Source of the DNA: Methanothrix sp.
Lineage (GTDB): Archaea > Halobacteriota > Methanosarcinia > Methanotrichales > Methanotrichaceae
Length of the DNA: 22,756 bases
Reading direction: 5' to 3'
Assembly (NCBI GenBank): GCA_003162615.1
Contig: PMNG01000074.1
Location: 1-22,756 of the forward strand
The stretch's first letter is position 1, and each line of letters opens with the position of its first letter. Below, in pieces: positions 7,166-16,285 of this stretch. The translations under genes and the position numbers were made by a program. The notes beneath the pieces are model-generated. The model was not told the DNA's origin and ran no database searches. It saw nothing but the letters and a program-made list of their open reading frames with translations.

Positions 7166-9438
7166 CTTTTATCCCTCACCGCCTTGAGCATCAAGATTTT
7201 CTCTGCTCGGGCCACCGTCTCCCTGACAACAGCAACCGCATCGATGTTGGCGGAGATGCTGGTGATGCCTATCTCGACCAGGCGTTTGGCCATCTCCGGG
7301 TAGGATCCAGCCTGTCCGCAGATAGAGGTCTTGACTCCTGCCTCGTTGCACCTCTCAACGACGTACTCTATCTGCTTGAGTATAGCAGGGTGGAGCTCTG
7401 TGTAAAGCCCGGCCACGTTCTCGTTGTTCCGATCAACGGCCAGAGTGTACTGGGTCAGGTCGTTGGTCCCGAAGGAGACGAAGTCCAGGCCGTCGTCGAT
7501 GAAGTCTTCGATGGTCAGGGCCGCTCCTGGAGTCTCCACCATTATACCCACATCGATCTTCTCCAGGTCCAGTCCCTCGTCGATCATTATGGCCTTGGCC
7601 GCCCGCAGCTCGCGGACGTGCTGGACCATAGGGAGCATTATGCCAACGTTTGTCAATCCTATTTCGTGCAGCTTCTTGAAAGCTCTGACCTCCAGCCGGA
7701 AATGATCAGTCTCGACCAAGTCCCTGCGGATGCCGCGCCAGCCAAGCATTGGGTTGTGCTCGATAGGTTCTCCCTCGCCGCCCTCCATAGCCCTGAACTC
7801 GTCCGTCGGTGCATCCAGAGTCCTGACCCATACAGGTCTCGGATAGAAGGGATCAGCAACGGTCTTGACGCCTTTGACCAGCTCGTCGATGTACTCCTCA
7901 GTCTTGCTGTTCTTTATGTACCAGTTGGGGGTCTTACCTAGGCCGAGGATCATGTGCTCGATCCTCAAGAGACCGACCCCGTCGGCTAAAGTAGCAGCAG
8001 CCGCTTGGGCACGGTCCGGCTCGCTGATGTTTACCTTGACCTCAGTGGCGGTTATGGGCTTGGACACCATGGCGACTGCCCCAGACGCGACCGCTGGTTT
8101 GGCCGACTCCGGAGCGGCAACACGGCCCTCGTAGACCATGCCCTTTCTTCCATCGACCGTAACCTCCATGCCGTCTTTTAAAACCGAAGTTGCCTTCTTG
8201 GTTCCCACAACTGCCGGACAGCCCAGCTCTCTGCTGACTATTGCCGCGTGACAGGCCATGCCACCCTCATCGGTGACGATTGCTCCTGCCCGCTTCATTC
8301 CAGGAACCATGTCTGGCATGGTCATCTTGGTAACCATGATGTTTCCCTGCTTGATCTTACCAAGATCCTTTCCGGCGGTGATGAGCCTTACGATGCCTGT
8401 AGCCACGCCGGGGGATGCTCCTAAGCCAGTCATCAGTATCTTGCCTTTGGTGATTGCTTCTGCCGCAGGCTTTTTGCTATTGTTAATCGTTGTTATCGGC
8501 CTAGACTGTAGAATGTAGATCTTGTTCTTCTCTACACCCCATTCGATGTCCTGGGGAATTCCATAATGCTTTTCCAGGATCTCGGCATAATTGGCCAGTT
8601 GAAGGATCTCGTCCTCGGTAAGAACTACCGCCTCCCTCTTCTTAGCGGGTACCTTGACGGTGACGGTCTTCATGGTCTTGGGATCGCGTATGATCTGGAT
8701 CTCCTTGGCGGCGATGAACTTGCTTACGATTGTCTTCTTGACCCTGTCAACAACGTAGTTATCCGGGGAAACGGATCCACTGACCACAGACTCTCCAAGG
8801 CCCCATGCAGCTTCTATGACTACCAATGGCTCGCCGGTACTGGGTTGGGAGCTGAACATCACCCCTGACTTCTCAGAGTCAACCATCTTCTGTACGATGG
8901 CCGATAGGTTGACCTTCTCGTGGTCGAACCCCTGCTCAACCCGATAGAAAATGGCCCTAGCTCCGTATAGAGATGCCCAGCACTTCCTGACCGCTTCGAA
9001 GACCTGATCTGCTCCGCGCATGTTGAGGTAGGTCTCCTGTTGCCCAGCGAAGCTGGCATCTGGAAGGTCTTCGGCTGTGGCGCTGGAACGAACTGCAACG
9101 AAAACCTCCTTGCCTTCGCGCTTGCACAACTCATCGTACCGGGATCGTATGGCCTGCTCGATGTCTTTTGGCACCTTGGCATCCATGATCAGCTTCTTGG
9201 CCGCCGACTCTGCCTTGAGCAGCTGGGCTTCATCGTTGACATCCACGTTGAGAGAGTCAAAAAGCTTCTTAGCGATGCCCGTTCTGTTGATGAAATCCCT
9301 GAAGGCCTGAGCCGTTACGGCAAAGCCGCCCGGAACCGGCACATCGATGCTGATCATTTCACCGAGGCTTGCGCCCTTCCCTCCAACAGTGGCAAGGTCC
9401 TCCTTGCCAACCTCTTCCAGCCAAACAACAGCGTCCAT
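7162..9438 (-). CDS. ppsA: Phosphoenolpyruvate synthase
   Basis: Converts pyruvate, ATP and water to PEP, AMP and phosphate. It is the entry to gluconeogenesis for a cell growing on acetate. Domains in order: N-terminal ATP-grasp region (GGKGASLGEM at 19-28, AVRSSATAEDLPDASFAGQQ), the phosphohistidine domain (GGMACHAAIVSRELGCPAVV, catalytic His397), then the C-terminal PEP-binding TIM barrel (FGTNDLTQYTLAVDR; SICGQAGSYP with catalytic Cys707). The length of 758 aa is typical for archaea. I chose ATG at 9438 because AGGAGGAGAA lies just upstream; an upstream in-frame start at 9462 would place this site inside the gene. Shares a divergent promoter region with moeA. Confidence 0.96.
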   Translation of the reverse strand: MDAVVWLEEVGKEDLATVGGKGASLGEMISIDVPVPGGFAVTAQAFRDFINRTGIAKKLFDSLNVDVNDEAQLLKAESAAKKLIMDAKVPKDIEQAIRSRYDELCKREGKEVFVAVRSSATAEDLPDASFAGQQETYLNMRGADQVFEAVRKCWASLYGARAIFYRVEQGFDHEKVNLSAIVQKMVDSEKSGVMFSSQPSTGEPLVVIEAAWGLGESVVSGSVSPDNYVVDRVKKTIVSKFIAAKEIQIIRDPKTMKTVTVKVPAKKREAVVLTEDEILQLANYAEILEKHYGIPQDIEWGVEKNKIYILQSRPITTINNSKKPAAEAITKGKILMTGLGASPGVATGIVRLITAGKDLGKIKQGNIMVTKMTMPDMVPGMKRAGAIVTDEGGMACHAAIVSRELGCPAVVGTKKATSVLKDGMEVTVDGRKGMVYEGRVAAPESAKPAVASGAVAMVSKPITATEVKVNISEPDRAQAAAATLADGVGLLRIEHMILGLGKTPNWYIKNSKTEEYIDELVKGVKTVADPFYPRPVWVRTLDAPTDEFRAMEGGEGEPIEHNPMLGWRGIRRDLVETDHFRLEVRAFKKLHEIGLTNVGIMLPMVQHVRELRAAKAIMIDEGLDLEKIDVGIMVETPGAALTIEDFIDDGLDFVSFGTNDLTQYTLAVDRNNENVAGLYTELHPAILKQIEYVVERCNEAGVKTSICGQAGSYPEMAKRLVEIGITSISANIDAVAVVRETVARAEKILMLKAVRDKS

Positions 9439-9566
9439 TCGAATTCTCCTCCTGGTGACCAAGTCTGCCCAACCATCCAGCTATTACAATATATCAAGGT
9501 TTCACAGGGTATATAGGATATATACAAAAAGATAATATCCGCGCCAGCATTTCTCCCCCACCTATT
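9439..9566. promoter_or_regulatory. Divergent promoter region, ppsA / moeA
   Basis: AT-rich 128-base gap. GTATATATCC on the minus strand (9516-9525) is a good TATA match for ppsA and predicts a leader of about 55-60 bases. The same near-symmetric element read on the plus strand (GGATATATAC) would place a moeA start site about 20 bases before its ATG, so the two promoters may overlap. Confidence 0.45.
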
Positions 9567-10727
9567 ATGTTCAAGCGATTCATGAGAGCAATGGAAGCCT
9601 TAGAAGCCCTAATGGGTATCATTCAGCCCGTCCAGTGCCAAGAAAGTATTCCCGTACAAGATTCGGTTGGAAGGGTCCTCTCTGTGGATATAGTCTCGGC
9701 CGTCGACCTTCCGGAGTTCAACCGCGCGGCCATGGACGGATACGCCGTCAGATCCAGTGACGCCAGGGGCGCGAGCACCACCAACCCGGTCTATCTTCAC
9801 CTGGACGAGAACTGCACGCAGGTTCGAACCGGCATGGTCGTGCCAGACAACTTCGACGCTGTGGTCATGCTTGAAGAGACGTTTTTGCGCGGAAACCAGG
9901 TCGAGGTCATGGGCGAAGTTCATCCATTTCGAAACGTCTCCCGGATAGGCGAGGACATCGCCGTTGGCGATTTGATCTTCAAGGAGGGACATAAGATTCG
10001 GCCGCCGGACATCGCCTTACTGGCTGCCCTGGGAATAAAAGAGGCTTCAGTCTACACGCGACCAAATATCGCCATTATACCTACGGGCGGCGAGCTGGTG
10101 GCCATAGCAGCACGGTCGCTCTTACCTGGCGAGGCGTACGAGATCAACGGGCTCATGGCTCGGCTATACGCGGAAAAGTGGGGCAGCCTAGCCACGGTGC
10201 ACGATATAGTCCCTGATGATCCAGAGCTGATCCGCAAAGCCGTAGTATCAAACCTTGATGCCGACATGATAATTCTCATCGGCGGCACTTCAGTGGGCGA
10301 GAAAGACTACGCCCCGAAGGTCTTGATGGAATTGGGCGATCTGCTGGTTCACGGAGTTAGAATCCAGCCTGGCAAGCCCACAGCCTTCGGGAGAGTCCAG
10401 GGCAAGCCCGTAGTCTGCCTACCGGGGTATCCAGTGGCTGCTCTTTCTGATCTTTACCTGTTCGTCAGACCAGCTCTAAAAAAGCTGGCTCACCTCGACG
10501 ACGCGGTTCCCAAGACCACCGCCAGGCTAGCTCGCAAGATTGCTTCCAAGCCCGGCTACCTGGGCATTGTCAGGGTCAAGATCGAGGGCGAAATGGCAAT
10601 CCCAATCATGACCTCGGGCGCGGGCATTCTCAGCTCGGTAGCCCGAGCGGATGGCTTCGTGATCGTACCTGAAGAGCTGGAAGGGATCGAGGCTGGAGAG
10701 ATGGTAGAAGTCACGACGATTGAGTGA
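9567..10727 (+). CDS. moeA: Molybdopterin molybdenumtransferase (MoeA family)
   Basis: Inserts molybdate (or tungstate) into adenylated molybdopterin to finish the cofactor of enzymes such as formylmethanofuran dehydrogenase. Motifs are FNRAAMDGYAV (51-61), IPTGGEL (171-177), GGTSVGEKDY (239-248, family consensus GGxSxG..D), PGKP (268-271) and PGYPVAAL in place of the commoner PGNP. Length 386 aa, with a typical C-terminal beta domain (SGAGILSSVARADGFVIVP). The start is ATG at 9567 or ATG at 9582; no clear ribosome-binding site precedes either, so a short-leader or leaderless transcript is likely. Metal specificity (Mo or W) is not visible. Confidence 0.93.
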   Translation: MFKRFMRAMEALEALMGIIQPVQCQESIPVQDSVGRVLSVDIVSAVDLPEFNRAAMDGYAVRSSDARGASTTNPVYLHLDENCTQVRTGMVVPDNFDAVVMLEETFLRGNQVEVMGEVHPFRNVSRIGEDIAVGDLIFKEGHKIRPPDIALLAALGIKEASVYTRPNIAIIPTGGELVAIAARSLLPGEAYEINGLMARLYAEKWGSLATVHDIVPDDPELIRKAVVSNLDADMIILIGGTSVGEKDYAPKVLMELGDLLVHGVRIQPGKPTAFGRVQGKPVVCLPGYPVAALSDLYLFVRPALKKLAHLDDAVPKTTARLARKIASKPGYLGIVRVKIEGEMAIPIMTSGAGILSSVARADGFVIVPEELEGIEAGEMVEVTTIE

Positions 10728-10748
10728 ACTGTACTACTTGTGCATCTC

Positions 10749-10765
10749 AGCCGCTTAAAGCGGCT
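10749..10765 (+). terminator. Hairpin after moeA
   Basis: Inverted repeat AGCCGCTT / AAGCGGCT around a single A, usable as a 6-bp stem with a 5-base loop. It is followed by TTT only, so termination strength is doubtful. Confidence 0.4.
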
Positions 10766-10809
10766 TTACCGATAGACAAGTAAACTTGATTAAAATAAGG
10801 TGTCGTTGA

Positions 10810-10819
10810 TTTAATATAC
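10810..10819 (+). promoter_or_regulatory. TATA-like box for the CobT-family gene
   Basis: TTTAATATAC centred about 26 bases before the ATG at 10841. With usual archaeal spacing, transcription would start at or next to the ATG, and no ribosome-binding site precedes it, so the mRNA is probably leaderless. Confidence 0.5.
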
Positions 10820-10840
10820 TCAGACTACTAGGCATAGATC

Positions 10841-11881
10841 ATGTCCAACTGGATCTACCCGGATTTCGAGTTCAAGCCCAAGAGGCCGCTCTTCCTGTGC
10901 ATCATGTCCAACACCGACACCGGCAAGATTCCCGGAATAAGTGCCGCAGGAACAACGCCATATCTGACAGACTACACTCCCGGCGGTGACGCCGAGCTGG
11001 TGGAGACGAACAAGATAATGACAATGCCAGAGCTACCCGAGGCTCCTGGCGGCTCGCCGACACCAGCCATTGTGACCAAGGCTGCCCTCAACCTTTCAGG
11101 CATACCTTCCCTCTTCGTGGCCAGCGGCCTGCGAGTGAAACCTGCGATACCCTACATGGAGATAGGAGGATCGCCGGGTCACGACATCAGAAAAGAGAGC
11201 GCTGTGGAGGGCGTAGAGGGTATCTACCAGAGGGCAGAGCTGGCGGGCAAGAAGCTTGCTAAGCTGTCCGACTGCGTCTTCATAGGCGAATCCATCGCTG
11301 GCGGGACGACCACTGCTCTAGCAGTCCTGAAGGCCCTAGGGTACGATGCAAACGTGAGCAGCAGCTTTGCCACCAATCCTGTTGAGCTGAAGCAGAAGGT
11401 AGTAGCAGAGGCCATGAAACGCGCCGGGATATCCTTGGGCGGTTTTAAGAACGATCCCCTGCGAGCCGTAGCTGAGATGGGAGACCCCATGATGCCCTGC
11501 GCTCTGGGCCTCATGAAAGGTTTGAAGGGTGCAAAGGTGGTCATGAGCGGCGGAACGCAGATGGCTACCGTCCTGGCGCTGGCCAAGGCCCTGGACATAG
11601 AAGGCGACATATGCATCGCCACAACCAAGTACATCGATGATGACAAGAGCGCTAGCTTCCGCAAGATCGTGGAGGAGACCGGGCGACCTTACTACTTCTC
11701 TGATCCGGGCCTGGAAAGGTCAAAGATACCTCCAGTTCAGATATATGCCCAAGGGTATGTTAAGGAGGGCGTGGGCATGGGAGGAGCCGTCCTCGCCGCA
11801 AGCCTGTACGGCGTGACCCAAGCGGAGATAGTCGAGGAGGCAGACCGCGTTCTGATGACCGTAGAGCTACCAAAGAAGTGA
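10841..11881 (+). CDS. Archaeal CobT-family phosphoribosyltransferase (TIGR00303/UPF0284)
   Basis: Member of the archaeal family related to nicotinate-nucleotide:dimethylbenzimidazole phosphoribosyltransferase. This enzyme activates the lower-ligand base of cobamides, the cofactors of methyl transfer in methanogenesis. Visible features are the N-terminal SNTDTGKIPGISAAG (23-37), GSPTPAIVTKAAL (71-83), the glycine-rich GESIAGGTTTAL (149-160) and SGGTQMATV (236-244). Length is 346 aa, normal for the family. The lower ligand used by this organism cannot be deduced. It stands as a single gene with its own TATA box and a hairpin plus T-run at its end. Confidence 0.88.
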   Translation: MSNWIYPDFEFKPKRPLFLCIMSNTDTGKIPGISAAGTTPYLTDYTPGGDAELVETNKIMTMPELPEAPGGSPTPAIVTKAALNLSGIPSLFVASGLRVKPAIPYMEIGGSPGHDIRKESAVEGVEGIYQRAELAGKKLAKLSDCVFIGESIAGGTTTALAVLKALGYDANVSSSFATNPVELKQKVVAEAMKRAGISLGGFKNDPLRAVAEMGDPMMPCALGLMKGLKGAKVVMSGGTQMATVLALAKALDIEGDICIATTKYIDDDKSASFRKIVEETGRPYYFSDPGLERSKIPPVQIYAQGYVKEGVGMGGAVLAASLYGVTQAEIVEEADRVLMTVELPKK

Positions 11882-11891
11882 GAGAAAGAAA

Positions 11892-11916
11892 TAGGGACAA
11901 CCCTAAAATCCTTTTT
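11892..11916 (+). terminator. Terminator after the CobT-family gene
   Basis: Small hairpin TAGGG-ACAA-CCCTA followed by AAAATCCTTTTT. Confidence 0.5.
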
Positions 11917-12063
11917 CTTCAAGCCATAAAGCTGCTGTTCTAAATCCATCTAGCAAATTATCTGAGTGACCGCGAATTCTCTCTGTCGATTCCTGAATTT
12001 TGGGCAAAGCCAATTAAAGGCTGGACATGGGAGCATGCTCAACCGTCATGAGAGGGTATAATA

Positions 12064-12072
12064 TTATAAATA
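12064..12072 (+). promoter_or_regulatory. TATA box for the MiaB-like gene
   Basis: TTATAAATA, 45-53 bases before the ATG at 12117, predicting a leader of about 20-25 bases. Confidence 0.5.
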
Positions 12073-12116
12073 CCGGGACACGTTCGGGGAAATCTAGTAA
12101 ATCGTAGCCGTTTGCC

Positions 12117-13412
12117 ATGAGATTTCACATAGAAACCTACGGGTGCACGTCAAACAGGGGGAACTCGACGGATGCAACTTCTGCCCTGGTCAGCCTTGGA
12201 CACCAGCTATCCACTATCGAAGAAGCGGACATAATAATCGTAAACACCTGCGCAGTGACTCAGAAGACCGAAAATAAGATTGTCAGACGCCTGCGCCAGC
12301 TCCCCCCGGATCGTCTGATCATTTCTGGTTGCCTTTCTACTGCCATCCCAGGGTCCACGGAACAGATACCATGCCGCAAAATAATGGGCCAGCTAAACAG
12401 AATCTCAGTCGTGGAGATGGTTCGTTCATTAGGCGAGAAGTTTTTGGGCAATTGTGCTCCGGACAAATCAAATGATTGGATCGCTGATAAAAAGACCGTT
12501 CATAACTCGGTTGCTCCTGATCACCTCTGCGCCATTATAAACATCGCCGAGGGCTGCCGGGGCAGATGCAGCTACTGCATCGTTCGAAGAGCCAGAGGAA
12601 AGCTGGTCAGCCTGGAGCCGGAGCTGGTTATGGAACAAGCCCGGTCTGTGATCGGTTCGGGAGCTGTCGAGCTGCAGCTCGCGGCGCAAGATACCGCCGC
12701 CTATGGAATGGACATCGGCACCAGCCTTCCCGAGCTTCTGACCAAGATCGCAGAGATTCCAGGCAGGTTTATGATAAGGGTAGGGATGATGAACCCGGAT
12801 ATGGCCTTGCCTATCGTAAACGAACTGACTGAGGCCTTTAGAAACCCAAAAATTTACAAGTTCCTCCACATTCCGGTCCAATCTGGTTCCGATGAAGTCT
12901 TGAAGAGAATGTGCCGTGGGTACACATCTGCGGGTTACATCGATATACTTCGCCTGCTAAGAGATAAGCTGCCGGGCATCAGCTTCGCGACGGACGTCAT
13001 TTCTGGCTTCCCGGGAGAGACCGATGAGGACTTCGACATGACCATTAGGTTATTGGAGCAAACCAGGCCGGACAAGGTCAATATAACCAGGTACTCAAGG
13101 AGACCTCAGACTCCGGCTGCCGATCTTTATGACATGCCTGATCGCATCAAAAAAGATCGGTCCAGAAAACTCACCAAGCTCTGGTTGGACATTGCCGGGA
13201 AGAATAATGAACGTTACCTGGGGCGTGCGTTACAGGTCGTTGTCACTGAAAGAGGAAGGGGTAGAACTATGAAGGCTAGGACCTGTAACTATACAGGAGT
13301 GGTAATAAAAGGTGTGCCACCCCTGGGAAGCCAACAGACTGTGAGAATCGTAAGTTTTGGGCCGTACTATTTAACGGGAAGTATAGAATCCCTGGCAGGC
13401 GAACTGTTTTAG
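12117..13412 (+). CDS. MiaB-like tRNA methylthiotransferase (ms2t6A type)
   Basis: Radical SAM enzyme of the archaeal/eukaryal e-MtaB (CDKAL1) group. It adds a methylthio group to t6A at position 37 of tRNAs reading ANN codons. Domain order: UPF0004 domain with three cluster cysteines (Cys10 in ETYGCTSNRGN, Cys45 in NTCAVTQKTE, Cys72 in SGCLS); radical SAM domain with CxxxCxxC at Cys147, Cys151 and Cys154 (EGCRGRCSYCIVRRARG); and a C-terminal TRAM domain (about 365-428, VVVTERGRGRTMKARTCNYT). NTCAVT and IVRRARG favour the e-MtaB group over bacterial MiaB or RimO. Length 431 aa. Ends with TAG. Confidence 0.92.
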   Translation: MRFHIETYGCTSNRGNSTDATSALVSLGHQLSTIEEADIIIVNTCAVTQKTENKIVRRLRQLPPDRLIISGCLSTAIPGSTEQIPCRKIMGQLNRISVVEMVRSLGEKFLGNCAPDKSNDWIADKKTVHNSVAPDHLCAIINIAEGCRGRCSYCIVRRARGKLVSLEPELVMEQARSVIGSGAVELQLAAQDTAAYGMDIGTSLPELLTKIAEIPGRFMIRVGMMNPDMALPIVNELTEAFRNPKIYKFLHIPVQSGSDEVLKRMCRGYTSAGYIDILRLLRDKLPGISFATDVISGFPGETDEDFDMTIRLLEQTRPDKVNITRYSRRPQTPAADLYDMPDRIKKDRSRKLTKLWLDIAGKNNERYLGRALQVVVTERGRGRTMKARTCNYTGVVIKGVPPLGSQQTVRIVSFGPYYLTGSIESLAGELF

Positions 13413-13874
13413 GCTATCGGCGCGACTCTGTTTGCCATCCTCTGCCAGCCACCAATTTGCTTATTAATGGTGAAAATAGTTAATCATGTATTTTCTGTAC
13501 TAATGCTCAATGACAACGAATGCTGAGGATCACGACCAAGTTGAGCCGTGAAAGAATCGGAAGGTATTGTGGTAGAATAAAGAGATGGGAACAAGACTAA
13601 TAGTGAATGGCAGGCTTATTCACTGATTAGTTATTATCAATTATTATAATAATTTATAATTATTAAATTCGTTCTCGATAACTATTTAAACGAAAAATCA
13701 CGATAATGGTCGTTCATCACATTGTTTCCGTGAGCCTCCTGAGATCAGAGCATTGCGATCTCCAGCCTGGAATTTTGAGGGCGGACCCAAAGGAGAACTA
13801 TTTAGAGGTCGCCAACTGCCTGGCCCTTTCAGAGGAAGTCTGGAAACACGTGGGGATTTAAAGGAGGATTTAAA
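13413..13874 (+). promoter_or_regulatory. acs1 promoter and long 5' leader
   Basis: No gene is seen in this 462-base gap. A very AT-rich block at about 13630-13690 includes a 12-base palindrome TTATTATAATAA (13641-13652) and TATTTAAA at 13683-13690, the best TATA candidate, implying a leader of about 160 bases. The leader carries a GAGATC/GATCTC hairpin (13741-13762). A CCTCCT at 13735-13740 is exactly complementary to the acs1 ribosome-binding site AGGAGG (13862-13867). Confidence 0.45.
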
Positions 13875-15872
13875 TTGGCTGAGCAAAAAGCAACGGCAAA
13901 GACTTCAGTGCTGTATGAGGAGACGAGAGTATTTGAGCCGTCAAAGGAGCTCGTCGAGAATTCTAATGTAATGAAGTGGATGAAGGAAAAGGGCTTCAAG
14001 ACCGAGCGCGAGATGCGCCTATGGTGTTCTGCTAACTACATCCAGTTCTGGGGCGAGATGGCCAAGACCTATGCAGATTGGTTCGAGCCCTGGGCCCAAA
14101 CCCTGGAGTGGAAACCACCCTATGCCCGCTGGTTCGTAGGTGGCAAGTGCAACGTGGCCTATAACGCCGTGGATAGGCATGCCAAGGGCGCGAAAAAGGA
14201 CAAGGTAGCGTATGTCTTCGTGCCGGAACCAATAGATCAGCCCACACAGAAGATCACTTATGCACAGCTCTACAAGGAGGTCAATAAGTTCGCCAACGGC
14301 CTCAAGAGCTTGGGCGTCGGGAAGGGAGACAGAGTCATGTTGTACATGCCCATGATCCCCCAACTGCCCATAGCAATGCTCGCTATCGCCAAGATCGGAG
14401 CCATTCACTGCATTGTGTTCTCTGGATTTTCTTCAGGCGGCCTTAACAGCAGGATTCTAGATGCTGAGGCCAAAGTGGTTGTGACTGTTGATGGATTTTA
14501 CAGGCGCGGCAAGCCACTGGCCCTCAAGCCAAATGTAGATGAGGCTACCGCCAATACTCCAACCGTCCAGAAAGTAGTAGTGTACAAGAGAACTGGCGTT
14601 ACTGTCCCCATGAAGGATGGCAGAGATATCTACTGGTCCGACCTAGTTGCCGGCAAGTCCGAAGAGTGCGAATGCGAGAAGATGGATTCTGAGGACAGGC
14701 TGTTCATTCTGTATACCTCTGGAACCACTGGTAAGCCCAAAGGTATTGAGCACGTCCATGGTGGCTACCAGGTAGGTCCTGCTCAGACTCTGCATTGGGT
14801 CTTTGACCTTAAGGAAGATGATGTATGGTGGTGCACAGCAGATATCGGATGGATCACCGGCCACAGCTACATAGTCTATGGACCGCTCTGCCTCGGTGCC
14901 ACATCATTGATGTACGAGGGTTCTCCGGACTTCCCAGACTTAGGCAGATGGTACAAGATCATCCAGGAAAATAAGGTATCAGTGCTATACACAGCACCTA
15001 CCGCAGTCAGGATGTTAATGAAAGCTGGAGATCAGTGGGCCAAGCCGTACGACCTTTCCGGCCTAAGGCTGCTCGGATCTGTCGGTGAGCCCATCAACCC
15101 AGAGGCATGGATCTGGTATAGAAACACCTTCGGCGGTGGCAAGCTGCAGATCATGGATACCTGGTGGCAGACTGAAACAGGCACATTCCTGGTTTCGCCT
15201 CTGCCAATCACGCCACTTAAGCCAGGATCGTGTTGTTTCCCGCTACCAGGGTTCAACATCGATATCCTCGACGAGGATGCTAACCCTACTACACCCGGCA
15301 CAGGAGGCAATATAGTCAGCAATACACCTTGGCCGTCCATGCTCAGGGCCTTCTACAAAGACACAGTGAGGTACCAGAAGGAATACTGGTCCACCTACTG
15401 GGAGATCAGGCCTGGCACGTACCTAGCTGGAGATAAAGCCACAAGGGACAAGGATGGATACTTCTTCATCCAAGGCAGGATTGACGACGTGCTGAAGATT
15501 GCTGGACACAGAATCTCCAACGCCGAGGTCGAGTCTGCGCTGGTCAGCCATCCCAAGGTCGCCGAGGCAGCCGTCATCGGCAAGCCAGACGAGGTAAAGG
15601 GCGAGGTCATCGTAGCCTTCGTCATCCTCAGAACAGGAAATGAGGAGAGCGAGGATCTGAAGAAGGAACTGGCCAAGCATGTCAGGACAGTTCTTGGGCC
15701 AGTCGCCTATCCGGAGACGGTCTTATTCGTGAAAGACGTTCCAAAGACCAGGTCTGGCAAGATCATGCGCCGGGTTATCAAGGCTAAGGCCTTGGGCAAT
15801 CCAACTGGAGATCTATCTGCTCTGGCTAATCCAGAAGCAGTTGAGGCAATCCCGCTCATCATCAAGAAGTAA
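13875..15872 (+). CDS. acs: Acetyl-CoA synthetase, AMP-forming (copy 1)
   Basis: Activates acetate with ATP to acetyl-AMP and then acetyl-CoA, the first step of acetate catabolism in methanogens lacking acetate kinase. Family motifs are intact: P-loop YTSGTTGKPKG (280-290), GWITGHSY (325-332), SVGEP (402-406), DTWWQTETG (428-436), GYFFIQGRIDDVLKIAGHR (528-546) and PKTRSGKIMRR with the catalytic, acetylatable Lys629. Length 665 aa, full size. The start is TTG at 13875 behind GGAGGAT, matching the arrangement in copy 2. The final codons form half of a terminator hairpin. It is the first of three genes in tandem and a close paralogue of copy 2. Confidence 0.97.
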   Translation: MAEQKATAKTSVLYEETRVFEPSKELVENSNVMKWMKEKGFKTEREMRLWCSANYIQFWGEMAKTYADWFEPWAQTLEWKPPYARWFVGGKCNVAYNAVDRHAKGAKKDKVAYVFVPEPIDQPTQKITYAQLYKEVNKFANGLKSLGVGKGDRVMLYMPMIPQLPIAMLAIAKIGAIHCIVFSGFSSGGLNSRILDAEAKVVVTVDGFYRRGKPLALKPNVDEATANTPTVQKVVVYKRTGVTVPMKDGRDIYWSDLVAGKSEECECEKMDSEDRLFILYTSGTTGKPKGIEHVHGGYQVGPAQTLHWVFDLKEDDVWWCTADIGWITGHSYIVYGPLCLGATSLMYEGSPDFPDLGRWYKIIQENKVSVLYTAPTAVRMLMKAGDQWAKPYDLSGLRLLGSVGEPINPEAWIWYRNTFGGGKLQIMDTWWQTETGTFLVSPLPITPLKPGSCCFPLPGFNIDILDEDANPTTPGTGGNIVSNTPWPSMLRAFYKDTVRYQKEYWSTYWEIRPGTYLAGDKATRDKDGYFFIQGRIDDVLKIAGHRISNAEVESALVSHPKVAEAAVIGKPDEVKGEVIVAFVILRTGNEESEDLKKELAKHVRTVLGPVAYPETVLFVKDVPKTRSGKIMRRVIKAKALGNPTGDLSALANPEAVEAIPLIIKK

Positions 15873-15894
15873 GCGGGTATTATCTCTTTTTTTT
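15851..15894 (+). terminator. acs1 terminator spanning the stop codon
   Basis: CCCGCT (15851-15856, coding) pairs with AGCGGG (15872-15877), whose first base is the last base of the TAA stop. Eight T follow at 15887-15894. Confidence 0.65.
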
Positions 15895-16285
15895 CAAAGA
15901 TTGTTAGTCCTGGATTTTTCGCTTTTTGAAGCGGGAGATACGATTTTCATATCTTTATTCGTTCCCTATGTGTATCAATCATTAATTATAAAAAAATGCT
16001 TTAACTTTCGTCAGTAAACTGTGAATCTTGTTCTATTTTCTATTTTCTTCAAAATTATTAGTGCATGTTGTCAAAAATATGTATTAATCATTATTATGAA
16101 AGATCGTGAGGAATTATATCGCGATACATTTATAAATGAACATGTAGGTCTGGGCTCAGGGTTTCCGATGACTCCAGAACACATTCGGTCAAGGCGGAGT
16201 TGATATGCATGAATTTCTTCATCAACATGCTTGACCATTGATGGGGGGACACCCGATCTAGTCTAGATTCAAAGGAGGTATGAAA
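15895..16285 (+). promoter_or_regulatory. acs2 promoter and long 5' leader
   Basis: No convincing gene in this stretch; a 60-codon reading at 16021-16203 lacks a ribosome-binding site and overlaps the promoter. TTTATAAAT at 16129-16137 is a good TATA box, implying a leader of about 125 bases. The leader contains a hairpin (ATGAA-TTTC-TTCAT, 16209-16222, with outer GTTG/CAAC) and a palindrome ATCTAG-T-CTAGAT (16256-16268) just before the GGAGGT ribosome-binding site (16274-16279). Confidence 0.5.

Noticed and set aside
13620..13690. AT-rich block before acs1 as a replication origin or CRISPR leader
   Set aside because: No repeats with spacers, no origin-recognition boxes and no orc1/cdc6 nearby; a promoter explains it.
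16021..16203. Small 60-codon plus-strand frame before acs2
   Set aside because: GTG start without a ribosome-binding site, and it spans the predicted acs2 TATA box and leader.
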